From Planctomycetota bacterium (GTDB taxonomy: Bacteria > Planctomycetota > Phycisphaerae > WQYP01): 8,592 nt of DNA. Every line of letters starts with the position of its first letter. Position 1 is the first letter of the stretch. A program made the translations under genes and the position numbers. The DNA is taken from assembly GCA_021785155.1 (NCBI GenBank), contig JAJYGE010000205.1:1-8592 (forward strand). The letters are read 5' to 3'. Under the pieces are notes generated by a model. The model was not told the DNA's origin and searched no databases. It saw only the letters and a program-made list of their open reading frames with translations. This document shows, in pieces, positions 1 to 6,890 of the stretch.

Positions 1-1358
1 TTGGTGCCGGGGGCGGCGGCTATCCGGCGGCTTTCCGGTTGGCGCGGGCGGGACGCCAGGCCGTGATGGTGGATACCAAGGGCGTCATGAGCGGAAATTG
101 CCTGTCGGAAGGATGTGTGCCCTCCAAAGCGGTACGGGAAATGGCCATCCATCTCAAACGGCATCAGCGGTTTCAGAGCTATGGAATTCGTGGTCCCGCG
201 ATTGCGGATTATGCGGGTATTGTAGCGCATAAGGATGAAGTGCAGAATATTCGTTATACCCAACATTCCCAAGAACTCGCGGATTCCCCGCGTGTGACGC
301 TGCTTAAAGGCCGGGCGCGGTTTGTCGATCCTCACACGGTGGTGGTGGAAACCGACAAAGGCGAAGACCGATACGTAGCGCGCAACATTATCGTAGCCAC
401 CGGCACAGAAGTGTCCATTCCACCAATTCCGGGCGCCCAATACTGTCTGACCAGCACTGATTTGTATAAACTGCGATCTCCGGTGACCAAACTCCCCGCT
501 TCGATGGTTGTCATCGGTGGTGGCTATATCGGCTTGGAGACAGCCAGTTTCTTTGCGGCATTCGGCTGCAAAGTTACGCTGTTGCAACGCGGTGAACGTG
601 TGCTGACACGAATGGATACCGGCATGGTGGAAACGCTGGTTCCGCTTTTGGATCCGGGAATAACGATTCTGCTGCGGGCGCAGGTGCAGGCGATAGAAAA
701 AGCGGAAAAAGGATTTCGCGTGCGCTATCGTCAGGATGGTATGGACAAGATTGTCGATTCCGAGCAGGTGCTCATGGCCGTTGGTCGCCGTCCCGTGCTT
801 CCGGAAGGACTAAGTGCCTTGGGTGTTGAAATTAATGCACACGGTTACCTTGTGGCCAGCGAGGCGATGCAAACCAAACTTCCCCATATTTATTCCTGTG
901 GCGATGTTAATGGGCGTGTGCCGCTCTTTCACGCCGCGGTGCGGCAATCGCTGGTCGCGGCACACAACATTCTTGGCGGCGATGTTCCGCTTGACTACTT
1001 TGATGGCACGTCCGTGCCGACGACGGTTTTTACCCTGCCAGGCGCGTCCTATGTTGGAATCACACCCGCTGCGGCCACAAAACATTCAATGCGTCTGTTG
1101 ACCGGGGCTTATCATTTTAACGATGATGCCCGCGCGCAGATTTTTGGCGAAATGCGGGGCGGAATTCGCCTTTTCTTCGATCCTGATACACTGCGTGTAT
1201 TGGGTGGTTGGGTGGTGGGAATAGATGCGGGGAATCTTATTGGTGAGATCGGCACGGCGGTGGCGGGGCGGTTGACCGCTCGTGATTTGGCCAACTTTGC
1301 CGATCAGCATCCCATGTCCGCCGAGGGCGTGGCTCATGCCGCTCGGAGTCTATTTTGA
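1..1358 (+). CDS. Dihydrolipoyl dehydrogenase-like FAD/NAD disulfide oxidoreductase (5' partial)
   Basis: This is a class I pyridine nucleotide-disulfide oxidoreductase, the fold of dihydrolipoyl dehydrogenase (E3), glutathione reductase and mercuric reductase. The frame is open from base 3 and already encodes the FAD-binding loop GAGGGGYPAA, so the true start lies upstream of the window; the TTG at 39 is not the start. The redox-active disulfide is CLSEGCVPSK, with cysteine codons at 99-101 and 114-116. The NAD-binding Rossmann motif GGGYIGLE lies around 515-540 and the second FAD motif YSCGDVNG at 889-912. The C-terminal dimerisation domain ends with HPMSAE (1308-1325), which keeps the His-x4-Glu spacing of the E3 catalytic dyad. 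About 451 residues are visible, near the usual 460-480. E3 is the best match, but no lipoyl-bearing complex gene is in the window, so a different disulfide substrate is possible. The family is secure; the exact substrate is not. Confidence 0.85.
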   Translation, partial: GAGGGGYPAAFRLARAGRQAVMVDTKGVMSGNCLSEGCVPSKAVREMAIHLKRHQRFQSYGIRGPAIADYAGIVAHKDEVQNIRYTQHSQELADSPRVTLLKGRARFVDPHTVVVETDKGEDRYVARNIIVATGTEVSIPPIPGAQYCLTSTDLYKLRSPVTKLPASMVVIGGGYIGLETASFFAAFGCKVTLLQRGERVLTRMDTGMVETLVPLLDPGITILLRAQVQAIEKAEKGFRVRYRQDGMDKIVDSEQVLMAVGRRPVLPEGLSALGVEINAHGYLVASEAMQTKLPHIYSCGDVNGRVPLFHAAVRQSLVAAHNILGGDVPLDYFDGTSVPTTVFTLPGASYVGITPAAATKHSMRLLTGAYHFNDDARAQIFGEMRGGIRLFFDPDTLRVLGGWVVGIDAGNLIGEIGTAVAGRLTARDLANFADQHPMSAEGVAHAARSLF

Positions 1359-1409
1359 ACAAAGAATTCATATTTCACGTATGTACAAAATGTGTGAAGG
1401 AACATCAAG

Positions 1410-2435
1410 ATGAATACCACAGAACTTGCCAAAACCGTCCAGATGCTTATGGCTCCCGGCAAAGGCCTGCTGGCCATGGATGAAAGCAATCCCACGTGTA
1501 ACAAGCGGTTCGCCGCCTTGAATATCCCGCAGACCGCGGAGATGCACCGCGTGTATCGTGAGTTGATTGTAACGGCACCGCACCTCGGTGATTACATCAG
1601 TGGGGCCATTTTATTTGATGAAACCATTCGCCAGAAGTTAAACAATGGCAGCTCTTTTGTGGATGCTCTGCATCTGGCGGGTATTGTTCCGGGCATCAAA
1701 GTGGACATGGGAACCAGAGAACTGGCTGGTTTTCCCGGTGAAAAGATCGCCGAGGGCCTGGACGGTCTGGCGGGGCGGGTGAAAGAATATTTTCAAATGG
1801 GTGCCCGTTTTGCGAAGTGGCGTGCGGTTATCGTCATTGGTGATGGTATTCCCACCGCGGGTTGTATCAATGCCAATGCCCACGCGCTGGCACGCTACGC
1901 CGCAATATGTCAGGATGCCGGACTGGTTCCGGTTGTGGAGCCGGAAGTGCTCATGGATGGAAATCATACTCTGGCTCAATGTGGCACGGCAACGGAGGAA
2001 GTGTTGCATACGGTTTTCAACCAACTGCACAAACAAAGGGTGATGCTGGAGGGAATGATTTTAAAGCCCAATATGGTGCTGCCCGGATTAACGTGCCTTA
2101 AGCAGGAAACGGTGGAAGAAGTTGCGGACGCTACGGTGCGGTGTCTTTTGCGCAGCGTCCCCGCCGCGACGGGCGGCGTGGCGTTTTTGTCAGGCGGGCA
2201 GCCGGCCCAACCCGCCACGGAACGTTTGAATGCCATGAATGTTCGCTGGAAATCCAAAATGCCATGGCCGTTGACTTTTTCATTCTCCCGGGCGATTCAG
2301 CAGCCGGCCCTGGAAATCTGGGCGGGAAAAGTGGCCAACGTCAGCGCGGCTCAGCAGGCATTGGTACATCGGGCCGGTTGTAACAGTGCGGCGCGGCAAG
2401 GTCGCTATAGCCCCGATATGGAAAAGTCCCGGTAG
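1410..2435 (+). CDS. fda: Class I fructose-bisphosphate aldolase
   Basis: This enzyme cleaves fructose-1,6-bisphosphate to dihydroxyacetone phosphate and glyceraldehyde-3-phosphate, or runs the reverse reaction in gluconeogenesis or the Calvin cycle, through a lysine Schiff base and without metal. The 341-residue protein matches the eukaryote-like class I family along its whole length. Visible hallmarks are GLLAMDES (Asp24), KVDMG (Lys97), KWRAV (Lys136, Arg138), GLVPVVEPE (Glu177, Glu179), the Schiff-base site LEGMILKPN (Lys219), the phosphate-binding FLSGGQ (about 259-264), FSFSRAIQ (Arg294) and a typical C-terminal stretch around NSAARQGRY. The ATG at 1410 is preceded by a good Shine-Dalgarno site, GAAGGAA at 1396-1402. 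It lies 51 bp after the disulfide reductase with no obvious terminator between, so read-through from upstream is plausible. No key residue is missing and the protein looks functional. Confidence 0.95.
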   Translation: MNTTELAKTVQMLMAPGKGLLAMDESNPTCNKRFAALNIPQTAEMHRVYRELIVTAPHLGDYISGAILFDETIRQKLNNGSSFVDALHLAGIVPGIKVDMGTRELAGFPGEKIAEGLDGLAGRVKEYFQMGARFAKWRAVIVIGDGIPTAGCINANAHALARYAAICQDAGLVPVVEPEVLMDGNHTLAQCGTATEEVLHTVFNQLHKQRVMLEGMILKPNMVLPGLTCLKQETVEEVADATVRCLLRSVPAATGGVAFLSGGQPAQPATERLNAMNVRWKSKMPWPLTFSFSRAIQQPALEIWAGKVANVSAAQQALVHRAGCNSAARQGRYSPDMEKSR

Positions 2436-2447
2436 CATGACTATTAT
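2419..2447 (+). promoter_or_regulatory. Possible sigma70-type promoter before the 17M-like gene
   Basis: TGGAAA (2419-2424, four of six matches to TTGACA) is separated by 17 bp from TATTAT (2442-2447, five of six matches to TATAAT). It would start transcription near 2454, upstream of the Shine-Dalgarno at 2479. The -35 box lies inside the 3' end of the aldolase gene. Matches of this quality occur by chance, so this is only a candidate. Confidence 0.25.
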
Positions 2448-2489
2448 CAGATGGGGCTGAATTGTGGTTGTCTTTTTCAGGAGTAACGT

Positions 2490-3029
2490 ATGGCCATTGA
2501 TAATCTTGTTGTGGCAACCTATGAAAGTCATGAAGGCGCGGAGGACGCGATAAAGGAACTCCAGAAGGCCGGTTTTGATATGAAAAAGCTTTCCATCCTT
2601 GGCAAAGGCATGGAAAATGAGCAGCATGTTGTAGGGTATTACAACGCGCCGGAGCGGGCGGTGTTCTGGGGCAAATATGGCGCTATTTGGGGCGGGCTAA
2701 TGGGGCTGCTCTTTGGATCGGCAATGTTCATGGTGCCGGGCGTCGGGCCATTATTCGTACTTGGACCATTGGCAGGGTGGTTATTTGGTGCCATTGAGGG
2801 AGCGGTTGTGGTTGGCGGTCTGACCGCGTTGGGGGCCGCCCTTTATAGCCTTGGCATTCCCAAAAACAGTGTTCTGCAATACGAAACCGATATCAAGATG
2901 AGCAAGTATCTGGTGATTTTGCATGGCACGGATAGCGAAGTTGAAAAAGCTCACCAGATACTGGTGCGTACCGCTTCTCGAACTGAATCCCATGCGGTTA
3001 CACCGGAACCGAGCTTCTTTAAGCCGTAG
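2490..3029 (+). CDS. Glycine-rich membrane protein, general stress protein 17M / DUF1269-like
   Basis: This is a 179-residue protein of unknown biochemical role. Residues 1-40 form a small alpha/beta domain (NLVVATYESHEGAEDAIKEL) of the kind in general stress protein 17M/YflT-like proteins. There follows a long glycine-rich hydrophobic stretch, roughly residues 60-121, probably two or three membrane-inserted helices with several GxxxG-type spacings. Residues 122-160 form a second soluble segment (LGIPKNSVLQYET, then KYLVILHG), which is the recurrent C-terminal signature of this group. The tail is short and polar. The start is fixed by AGGAG at 2479-2483, seven bases before ATG. Related proteins are often stress-induced and sit beside metabolic or ion-homeostasis genes, which fits this location. 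The family resemblance is by eye; the function is not known. Confidence 0.75.
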   Translation: MAIDNLVVATYESHEGAEDAIKELQKAGFDMKKLSILGKGMENEQHVVGYYNAPERAVFWGKYGAIWGGLMGLLFGSAMFMVPGVGPLFVLGPLAGWLFGAIEGAVVVGGLTALGAALYSLGIPKNSVLQYETDIKMSKYLVILHGTDSEVEKAHQILVRTASRTESHAVTPEPSFFKP

Positions 3030-3070
3030 GCCTTACCGCGGGAAGTGCGCAAACCAAGCGACTTTCGCAA

Positions 3071-3076
3071 TATAAT
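3071..3076 (+). promoter_or_regulatory. Perfect TATAAT, candidate -10 box
   Basis: An exact TATAAT lies 49 bp before the ATG at 3126, in the 96-bp gap between the 17M-like and DsrE-like genes. No good -35 hexamer is found 16-18 bp upstream (the sequence there is CGCAAA-like) and there is no extended -10 TGn. It may mark an internal promoter that needs an activator, or it may be chance in an AT-richer spacer. Confidence 0.3.
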
Positions 3077-3125
3077 GACCAGTTAAAACTTATCGCATTT
3101 TTTTGTGGAAACAGGAATTCAAAAA

Positions 3126-3473
3126 ATGGCCAAGATATTAGTCATGCTGATAACCGGGAAGGACAATATTAATACCGAGATGGTTTCATTCAATTTTGCC
3201 GTCAACTTGGTAAAAAATGCGAAAGCGACCGTTGAATTTCTCTTTCTTGGTAGAGGCGTCCAAGCCGCCGACAGCAAGCAACGGAGTTCTCCGTCGTTTA
3301 AGCAGCAAATCGATGCGATGAGCGCACTCGGCATTCCAGCGAAGATATGTAAGGTAAGCATGGAGGGTGAAGGCTTGGCGGCGGAAGACATATTCCCCGG
3401 TATTGCAATGGTTTTGGGCGGTGTGGAAACCAGTGCCCGAATTGAAGATGGTTACTCGGTTATAACTTTTTAG
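3126..3473 (+). CDS. DsrE-like small protein
   Basis: This 115-residue soluble protein resembles the DsrE/DsrF/TusD fold, whose members carry or hand over sulfur as persulfide or act in related redox roles. Visible features are a first beta strand, MAKILVMLITGKDN, a helix with FNFAVNLVKNAK, a second strand, VEFLFLGRGV, then a helix, MSALGIPAKICKVS. That helix carries the only cysteine, Cys75, near where sulfur-carrying members place theirs. The C-terminus (AEDIFPGIAMV and GYSVITF) is the usual ending of the fold. I chose ATG 3126 over the in-frame GTG at 3105 because AGGA at 3113-3116 is correctly spaced only for 3126 and the family begins at the first strand. No tusB, tusC, tusE or dsr partner gene is present, so a role in tRNA thiolation or sulfur oxidation cannot be assigned. 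The next gene starts 13 bp later, suggesting co-translation. Confidence 0.75.
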   Translation: MAKILVMLITGKDNINTEMVSFNFAVNLVKNAKATVEFLFLGRGVQAADSKQRSSPSFKQQIDAMSALGIPAKICKVSMEGEGLAAEDIFPGIAMVLGGVETSARIEDGYSVITF

Positions 3474-3486
3474 AAAGTGGTTCTTT

Positions 3487-4323
3487 ATGCGGACGAGTAC
3501 CCTTGAAAAATCATCGGCGATTCAATTACTCATAGCGGATGTGGACGGTACGCTGGTAACCAAAGACAAAGTTCTTACCCCCCGTGCGATCACGGCGGTG
3601 GCGAAGTTAAAAGATGCGGGAATTAAATTTGCCATTACCAGCGGGCGCCCGCCGCTGGGCATGGAGATGCTCATTAAACCGCTTAATATTACTACGCCCA
3701 TCTCCGCATTTAACGGCGGGCTATTTGTAAATCCGGATTTATCTATTGTTGATCAAAAGATTCTTCCTGCGGATGTGGCGGGACAAGTGGTAAAAACCAT
3801 CACCGACCATCATCTTGAAGTCTGGGTATACCGCGGCAATGACTGGTTTGCGCTTTCCGCCCATGGCTCGCATGTGGACAGGGAATCATGGACCGTCAAA
3901 TTCAAGCCGAAGATTGTCAGCACGTTTGATGGGGTGCTGGATAACGTGGTAAAAATTGTCGGTGTCAGTGACGATCTTGAAGCGGTAGCGCGGGCGGAAT
4001 CAGATGCACAAGAGCAATTTGGTGATCATGTATCAGCCACGCGTTCCCAGCCCTACTACCTGGATGTCACGCATCCGGATGCCAACAAGGGCGGGGTGGC
4101 GCTGCGACTGGCGAAGGAATTCAATTTATCAGCGTCGCGCATCGCCACGATTGGGGATATGCCCAATGATGTGCTGATGTTTGCCCATAGCGGTTTATCC
4201 ATCGCCATGGGGAATGCGGACGCACAGGTAAAGCGGGCGGCGCGGCGTGTGACCAAATCCAATGAAGAGGAAGGTTTTGCCTTAGCCGTGGAGAAGTATA
4301 TTCTTGCGCCATGGGCACGGTAG
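3487..4323 (+). CDS. HAD-superfamily phosphatase, Cof type
   Basis: This 278-residue hydrolase belongs to the Cof/YbiV-type (C2-cap) haloacid dehalogenase phosphatases, which dephosphorylate small substrates, often sugar phosphates or nucleotides. All four HAD motifs are visible: motif I IADVDGTL (nucleophile Asp18, acid/base Asp20), motif II ITSGRPP (Thr51/Ser52), motif III Lys201 in NKGGVAL, and motif IV IGDMPNDVLMF (Asp224, Asp228). The region between about 80 and 190 is the cap that sets substrate choice. The C-terminal AMGNA...VKRAA stretch is also typical. The start ATG at 3487 has only a weak ribosome-binding site (AGAAAGTGG at 3472-3480) but is 13 bp after the DsrE-like stop, so translational coupling is likely. 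Its place just before gnd suggests a sugar-phosphate substrate, but that is inference. The frame is intact. Confidence 0.9.
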   Translation: MRTSTLEKSSAIQLLIADVDGTLVTKDKVLTPRAITAVAKLKDAGIKFAITSGRPPLGMEMLIKPLNITTPISAFNGGLFVNPDLSIVDQKILPADVAGQVVKTITDHHLEVWVYRGNDWFALSAHGSHVDRESWTVKFKPKIVSTFDGVLDNVVKIVGVSDDLEAVARAESDAQEQFGDHVSATRSQPYYLDVTHPDANKGGVALRLAKEFNLSASRIATIGDMPNDVLMFAHSGLSIAMGNADAQVKRAARRVTKSNEEEGFALAVEKYILAPWAR

Positions 4324-4400
4324 AGCAACCGGTTTCACGCGGGGCCGGTGAGTGTGCGGGGCGTTGTGATGGCGAAATATGTTTACAAAAGGAATCAGCA

Positions 4401-5426
4401 ATGGAAATCGGCATGATTGGATTGGGGCGTATGGGGGCCAATATGGTGCAGCGGCTTATGGCGGGCGGCCACCGTTGCATCGTACATGATGTGAACGCAA
4501 AAAGCGTGGACGATATGCAGGCCAAAGGTGCGGTGGGTGCCAAGACGTTAGAAGAATTTGTGCAGAAACTCGCCAAGCCGCGGGTGGTGTGGCTGATGGT
4601 TCCCTCAGGCGTGGTGGATGCAACACTGGAAAAGATTACACCCTTACTGCAAGCGGGTGACATTATCATCGATGGCGGGAATTCGTATTATCACGATGAT
4701 ATTCGCCGGGCCAAGCAACTTAAGGATCGCACTATTCATTATGTGGATGTGGGAACATCGGGAGGTGTATGGGGTTCGGAACGGGGCTATTGTCTGATGA
4801 TTGGTGGGGACGCGGAGATTGTTAAGCATATTGATCCGATCTTAGCCACGCTGGCACCGGGGGTGAAGGCCGCGGCACGCACGCCGGGGCGGGAAAAACA
4901 GCCAGTCACCCAGGCGGAAAATGGGTATCTGCACTGCGGTCCGCATGGGGCGGGTCATTTTGTAAAAATGGTGCACAATGGCATTGAATATGGCATTATG
5001 GCGGCGTACGCGGAGGGGCTTAATATTCTCAACCACGCCAACGCCGGTAAAAACAAACAGGAGATGGATGCCGAAACCACACCGTTAAGCAATCCGGAAT
5101 ATTATCAATATGATTTGAATTTGCCTGACGTGGCGGAAGTGTGGCGGCGCGGATCGGTAATTGGTTCGTGGCTGCTGGATTTAACGGCTATTGCCTTGGC
5201 GAAAGATCCCGGCATGAAAAAATTTGCCGGGCGCGTTTCCGATTCGGGGGAGGGTCGGTGGACCATTACCGCGGCGATTGATGAATCCGTTCCAGCGCCA
5301 GTGCTAAGTGCCGCGTTATATGAACGGTTCAGTTCCCGCGGCGAAGACGAATTCGCTGATCGTCTGCTTTCAGCGATGCGTTTTGAGTTCGGCGGCCATC
5401 TGGAAAAAGGTAATTCGCCAGCGTGA
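4401..5426 (+). CDS. gnd: 6-phosphogluconate dehydrogenase, decarboxylating, short type
   Basis: This enzyme oxidises and decarboxylates 6-phosphogluconate to ribulose-5-phosphate in the oxidative pentose phosphate pathway. The 341-residue protein is of the short type (about 300-340 residues) rather than the 470-residue E. coli type. Visible features are the nucleotide-binding GLGRMGANM (from residue 7), Asp30 in VHDVN at the end of the second strand, IIDGGNSYYHDD (88-100), the substrate loop VGTSGGVWG (117-125), and the catalytic stretch GHFVKMVHNGIEYG with Lys189, Asn193 and Glu196. The C-terminus carries EGRWTITAAIDE and a final ALYERFSSRGEDEFADR region. Asp30 in place of the Asn-Arg pair of NADP enzymes suggests NAD preference. 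ATG 4401 was chosen because AAAAGGAAT (4387-4395) precedes it and the Rossmann fold begins at once; the upstream in-frame ATG at 4311 overlaps the HAD gene and adds 30 unrelated residues. It may be co-transcribed with the HAD gene 77 bp upstream. Confidence 0.93.
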   Translation: MEIGMIGLGRMGANMVQRLMAGGHRCIVHDVNAKSVDDMQAKGAVGAKTLEEFVQKLAKPRVVWLMVPSGVVDATLEKITPLLQAGDIIIDGGNSYYHDDIRRAKQLKDRTIHYVDVGTSGGVWGSERGYCLMIGGDAEIVKHIDPILATLAPGVKAAARTPGREKQPVTQAENGYLHCGPHGAGHFVKMVHNGIEYGIMAAYAEGLNILNHANAGKNKQEMDAETTPLSNPEYYQYDLNLPDVAEVWRRGSVIGSWLLDLTAIALAKDPGMKKFAGRVSDSGEGRWTITAAIDESVPAPVLSAALYERFSSRGEDEFADRLLSAMRFEFGGHLEKGNSPA

Positions 5427-5513
5427 TAGTCTGTTGTATGTTCATTGGATATATTACCCTCCTGAATCTATTTCTAGTATGGTAATGTTGTTGGTTTCGC
5501 CGGGTATGTCATT

Positions 5514-5541
5514 GCGGCCGATCCTGGCGTATGTTGGCCGC
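5514..5541 (+). promoter_or_regulatory. Stem-loop in the gnd / AhpD-like spacer
   Basis: GCGGCC (5514-5519) pairs perfectly with GGCCGC (5536-5541). G-U, A-U and U-G pairs extend the stem inward to nine pairs around a ten-base loop. No T-run follows, so it does not look like an intrinsic terminator. It sits in the longest gap of the cluster (140 bp), 25 bp before the next ATG, where it could affect mRNA processing or translation. The pairing is seen directly; any role is inference. Confidence 0.35.
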
Positions 5542-5566
5542 GTGTTGGAAAAATAAGGATTTCAAT

Positions 5567-5941
5567 ATGAAACCGGAAGAACGTATCAAGGAAATTGGAG
5601 CTTTACTGGGCCGCCTTAAGGAACATTACCCATCGGTAACCAACGCCTTCCTGCAGTTTATGTCCAAGACCCAAGGTGGGCCTTCTCTTACCACGCGGGA
5701 AAAGGAACTCATTCAAGTCGCCTTGAGTGTGGCCGGCCAATGTGAATGGTGTATTGCGCACCATGTAAAAACCGCCGCGGAATCCGGGGCTACTCGTGAT
5801 GAAATTATGGAGTCTGGATTTCTAGCGGTATTGATGCATGGCGCTCCAGCGCTGATGTATCTGACCCCGCTCATGGCGTCCGTGGATCAATACGTGTCGG
5901 TAAGGCTGGTAAAGGCTGGTGCCACGCCCCCCGTCAAATAA
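5567..5941 (+). CDS. AhpD / carboxymuconolactone decarboxylase-like protein
   Basis: This 124-residue all-alpha protein belongs to the carboxymuconolactone decarboxylase / AhpD-like family. The redox motif QCEWCIAHHVKTA contains Cys59, Cys62 and His66, the CxxCxxxH arrangement of AhpD-type peroxidase or disulfide-reductase centres. Glu47 lies 12 residues before Cys59, as expected for the proton-relay glutamate. True 4-carboxymuconolactone decarboxylases lack this CxxC, so a thiol or peroxide role is favoured over aromatic degradation. Helices LTTREKELIQVALSVAG and GATRDEIMESGFLAVLMHG are typical of the family. The ATG at 5567 was chosen because TAAGGA at 5554-5559 is well placed, while the ATG at 5531 would add 12 unrelated residues. 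The substrate is unknown, and no ahpC is visible nearby. Confidence 0.88.
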   Translation: MKPEERIKEIGALLGRLKEHYPSVTNAFLQFMSKTQGGPSLTTREKELIQVALSVAGQCEWCIAHHVKTAAESGATRDEIMESGFLAVLMHGAPALMYLTPLMASVDQYVSVRLVKAGATPPVK

Positions 5942-6008
5942 GCGGGCCGCGATATAACTGATTCGCGCGATGCGCGTGGCCTTAATCGCGTGCTGGAGTA
6001 TTTGCCCA

Positions 6009-6890
6009 ATGAGCACTGAAGTCTCACCGGCTATCACACCCAATCTCGCCACCATTCCAACGCTTGGTGCCGTTAAAGGCCTTTCCGCGCAGGAGGCGGC
6101 GGAGCGGCTGAAAAAATTTGGCTCCAACGCTATTCCGGAGCCAAAATCGCACCCTGTTCGTGCCTTTCTGCTGAAGTTCTGGGCACCGGTTGCATGGATG
6201 CTGGAGATCACCTTCATCCTGGAAATGGCTCTGCGCAAACCAGTTGAAGCCACCATCATTGCGTTGTTGCTGGTCGGCAATGCGGTATTGGGATTTGTTG
6301 AAGAAGGGCGCGCACAGGCGGCCTTGGAAATTCTCCGCCACCGGCTGGAGATAAACGCCCGCGTCATGCGCGATGGCAAATGGCTACCAGTGCCCGCCCG
6401 TGATCTGGTGCCCGGTGATTGTATTTATTTGCGTATGGGGGACATGGTCCCCGCGGACGCCCATTTGATTCAGGGCAATATAGAGGTGGATCAGTCGGCA
6501 TTAACCGGCGAATCCGCCCCAGTTGAGCTTTCACCGGGTGGCGATGCCCGATCCGGCTCGGTGGTCAAACGTGGTGAGGCGGCGGCGGAAGTCACCGCCA
6601 CTGGTGCTAAAAGCTTCTTTGGCAAAACCGCGGAACTGGTGCGCGGCGCCAAAACCGTCGGCCACATGGAACAAATCATTTTCGCCATCGTCAAGTACCT
6701 TGTGCTCATGGATGTCACGCTGGTAGTGATTATTTTGATCTATGCCTTTGCCATGGGCATAGCCTGGTTTGTTATTTTACCTTTTGCCCTGATCTTGCTG
6801 GTCGCTTCCGTACCAGTGGCCCTGCCCGCCACGTTTACGCTGGCGCAGGCCACGGCTTCACTGGAAATGCGGATAACAATGTGCTGGTGA
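6009..6890 (+). CDS. P-type H+-ATPase (P3A), N-terminal part before a frameshift
   Basis: This is the N-terminal part of a plasma-membrane-type proton-pumping ATPase. Visible in order are a cytoplasmic N-terminus (LSAQEAAERLKKFGSNAIPE), membrane helices 1 and 2 (about residues 52-98) including Asn91 in LLLVGNAVLGFVEE, at the place of a conserved M2 Asn of proton ATPases, the actuator domain with VPGDCIYLRMGDMVPAD and the dephosphorylation loop LTGES (166-169), then helices 3 and 4 (about 225-285) with the ion-path motif VPVALP (268-273). After Met287 (6867-6869) the frame runs into RITMCW and a TGA at 6888. The missing continuation is in the next frame. Start ATG 6009 is preferred over ATG 5970 because GGAG (5995-5998) precedes it and the earlier start lacks a ribosome-binding site. 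By itself this piece lacks the phosphorylation and nucleotide-binding domains and could not pump. Confidence 0.88.
   Translation: MSTEVSPAITPNLATIPTLGAVKGLSAQEAAERLKKFGSNAIPEPKSHPVRAFLLKFWAPVAWMLEITFILEMALRKPVEATIIALLLVGNAVLGFVEEGRAQAALEILRHRLEINARVMRDGKWLPVPARDLVPGDCIYLRMGDMVPADAHLIQGNIEVDQSALTGESAPVELSPGGDARSGSVVKRGEAAAEVTATGAKSFFGKTAELVRGAKTVGHMEQIIFAIVKYLVLMDVTLVVIILIYAFAMGIAWFVILPFALILLVASVPVALPATFTLAQATASLEMRITMCW

Noticed and set aside
1355..1389. Promoter-like TTGAAC and TACAAA before the aldolase gene
   Set aside because: Spacing is 23 bp, too long for a sigma70 promoter, and the alternative hexamers are poor.
3098..3104. Seven-T run as an intrinsic terminator
   Set aside because: No GC-rich hairpin lies immediately upstream; AGTTAAAACT at 3081-3090 is a very weak AT palindrome, and GCGActtTCGC at 3058-3068 is too short and too far away.
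4121..4669. 182-codon reverse-strand ORF spanning the HAD-gnd junction
   Set aside because: It overlaps two well-supported genes on the + strand and its translation shows no recognisable domain; it is an antisense shadow of GC-rich coding sequence.
5438..5485. Fifteen-codon hydrophobic ORF (MFIGYITLLNLFLVW) in the gnd / AhpD-like spacer
   Set aside because: No ribosome-binding site precedes it, and such short ORFs are expected by chance in an AT-richer spacer.
5479..5556. Twenty-five-codon ORF ending 10 bp before the AhpD-like start, a possible leader peptide
   Set aside because: It has no Shine-Dalgarno, no run of regulatory codons, and only a hairpin without a T-run; nothing supports attenuation.
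5899..5920. Near-tandem GGTAAGGCTGGTAAAGGCTGG in the AhpD-like gene
   Set aside because: Two imperfect ten-base units inside a coding region; not a meaningful repeat array.
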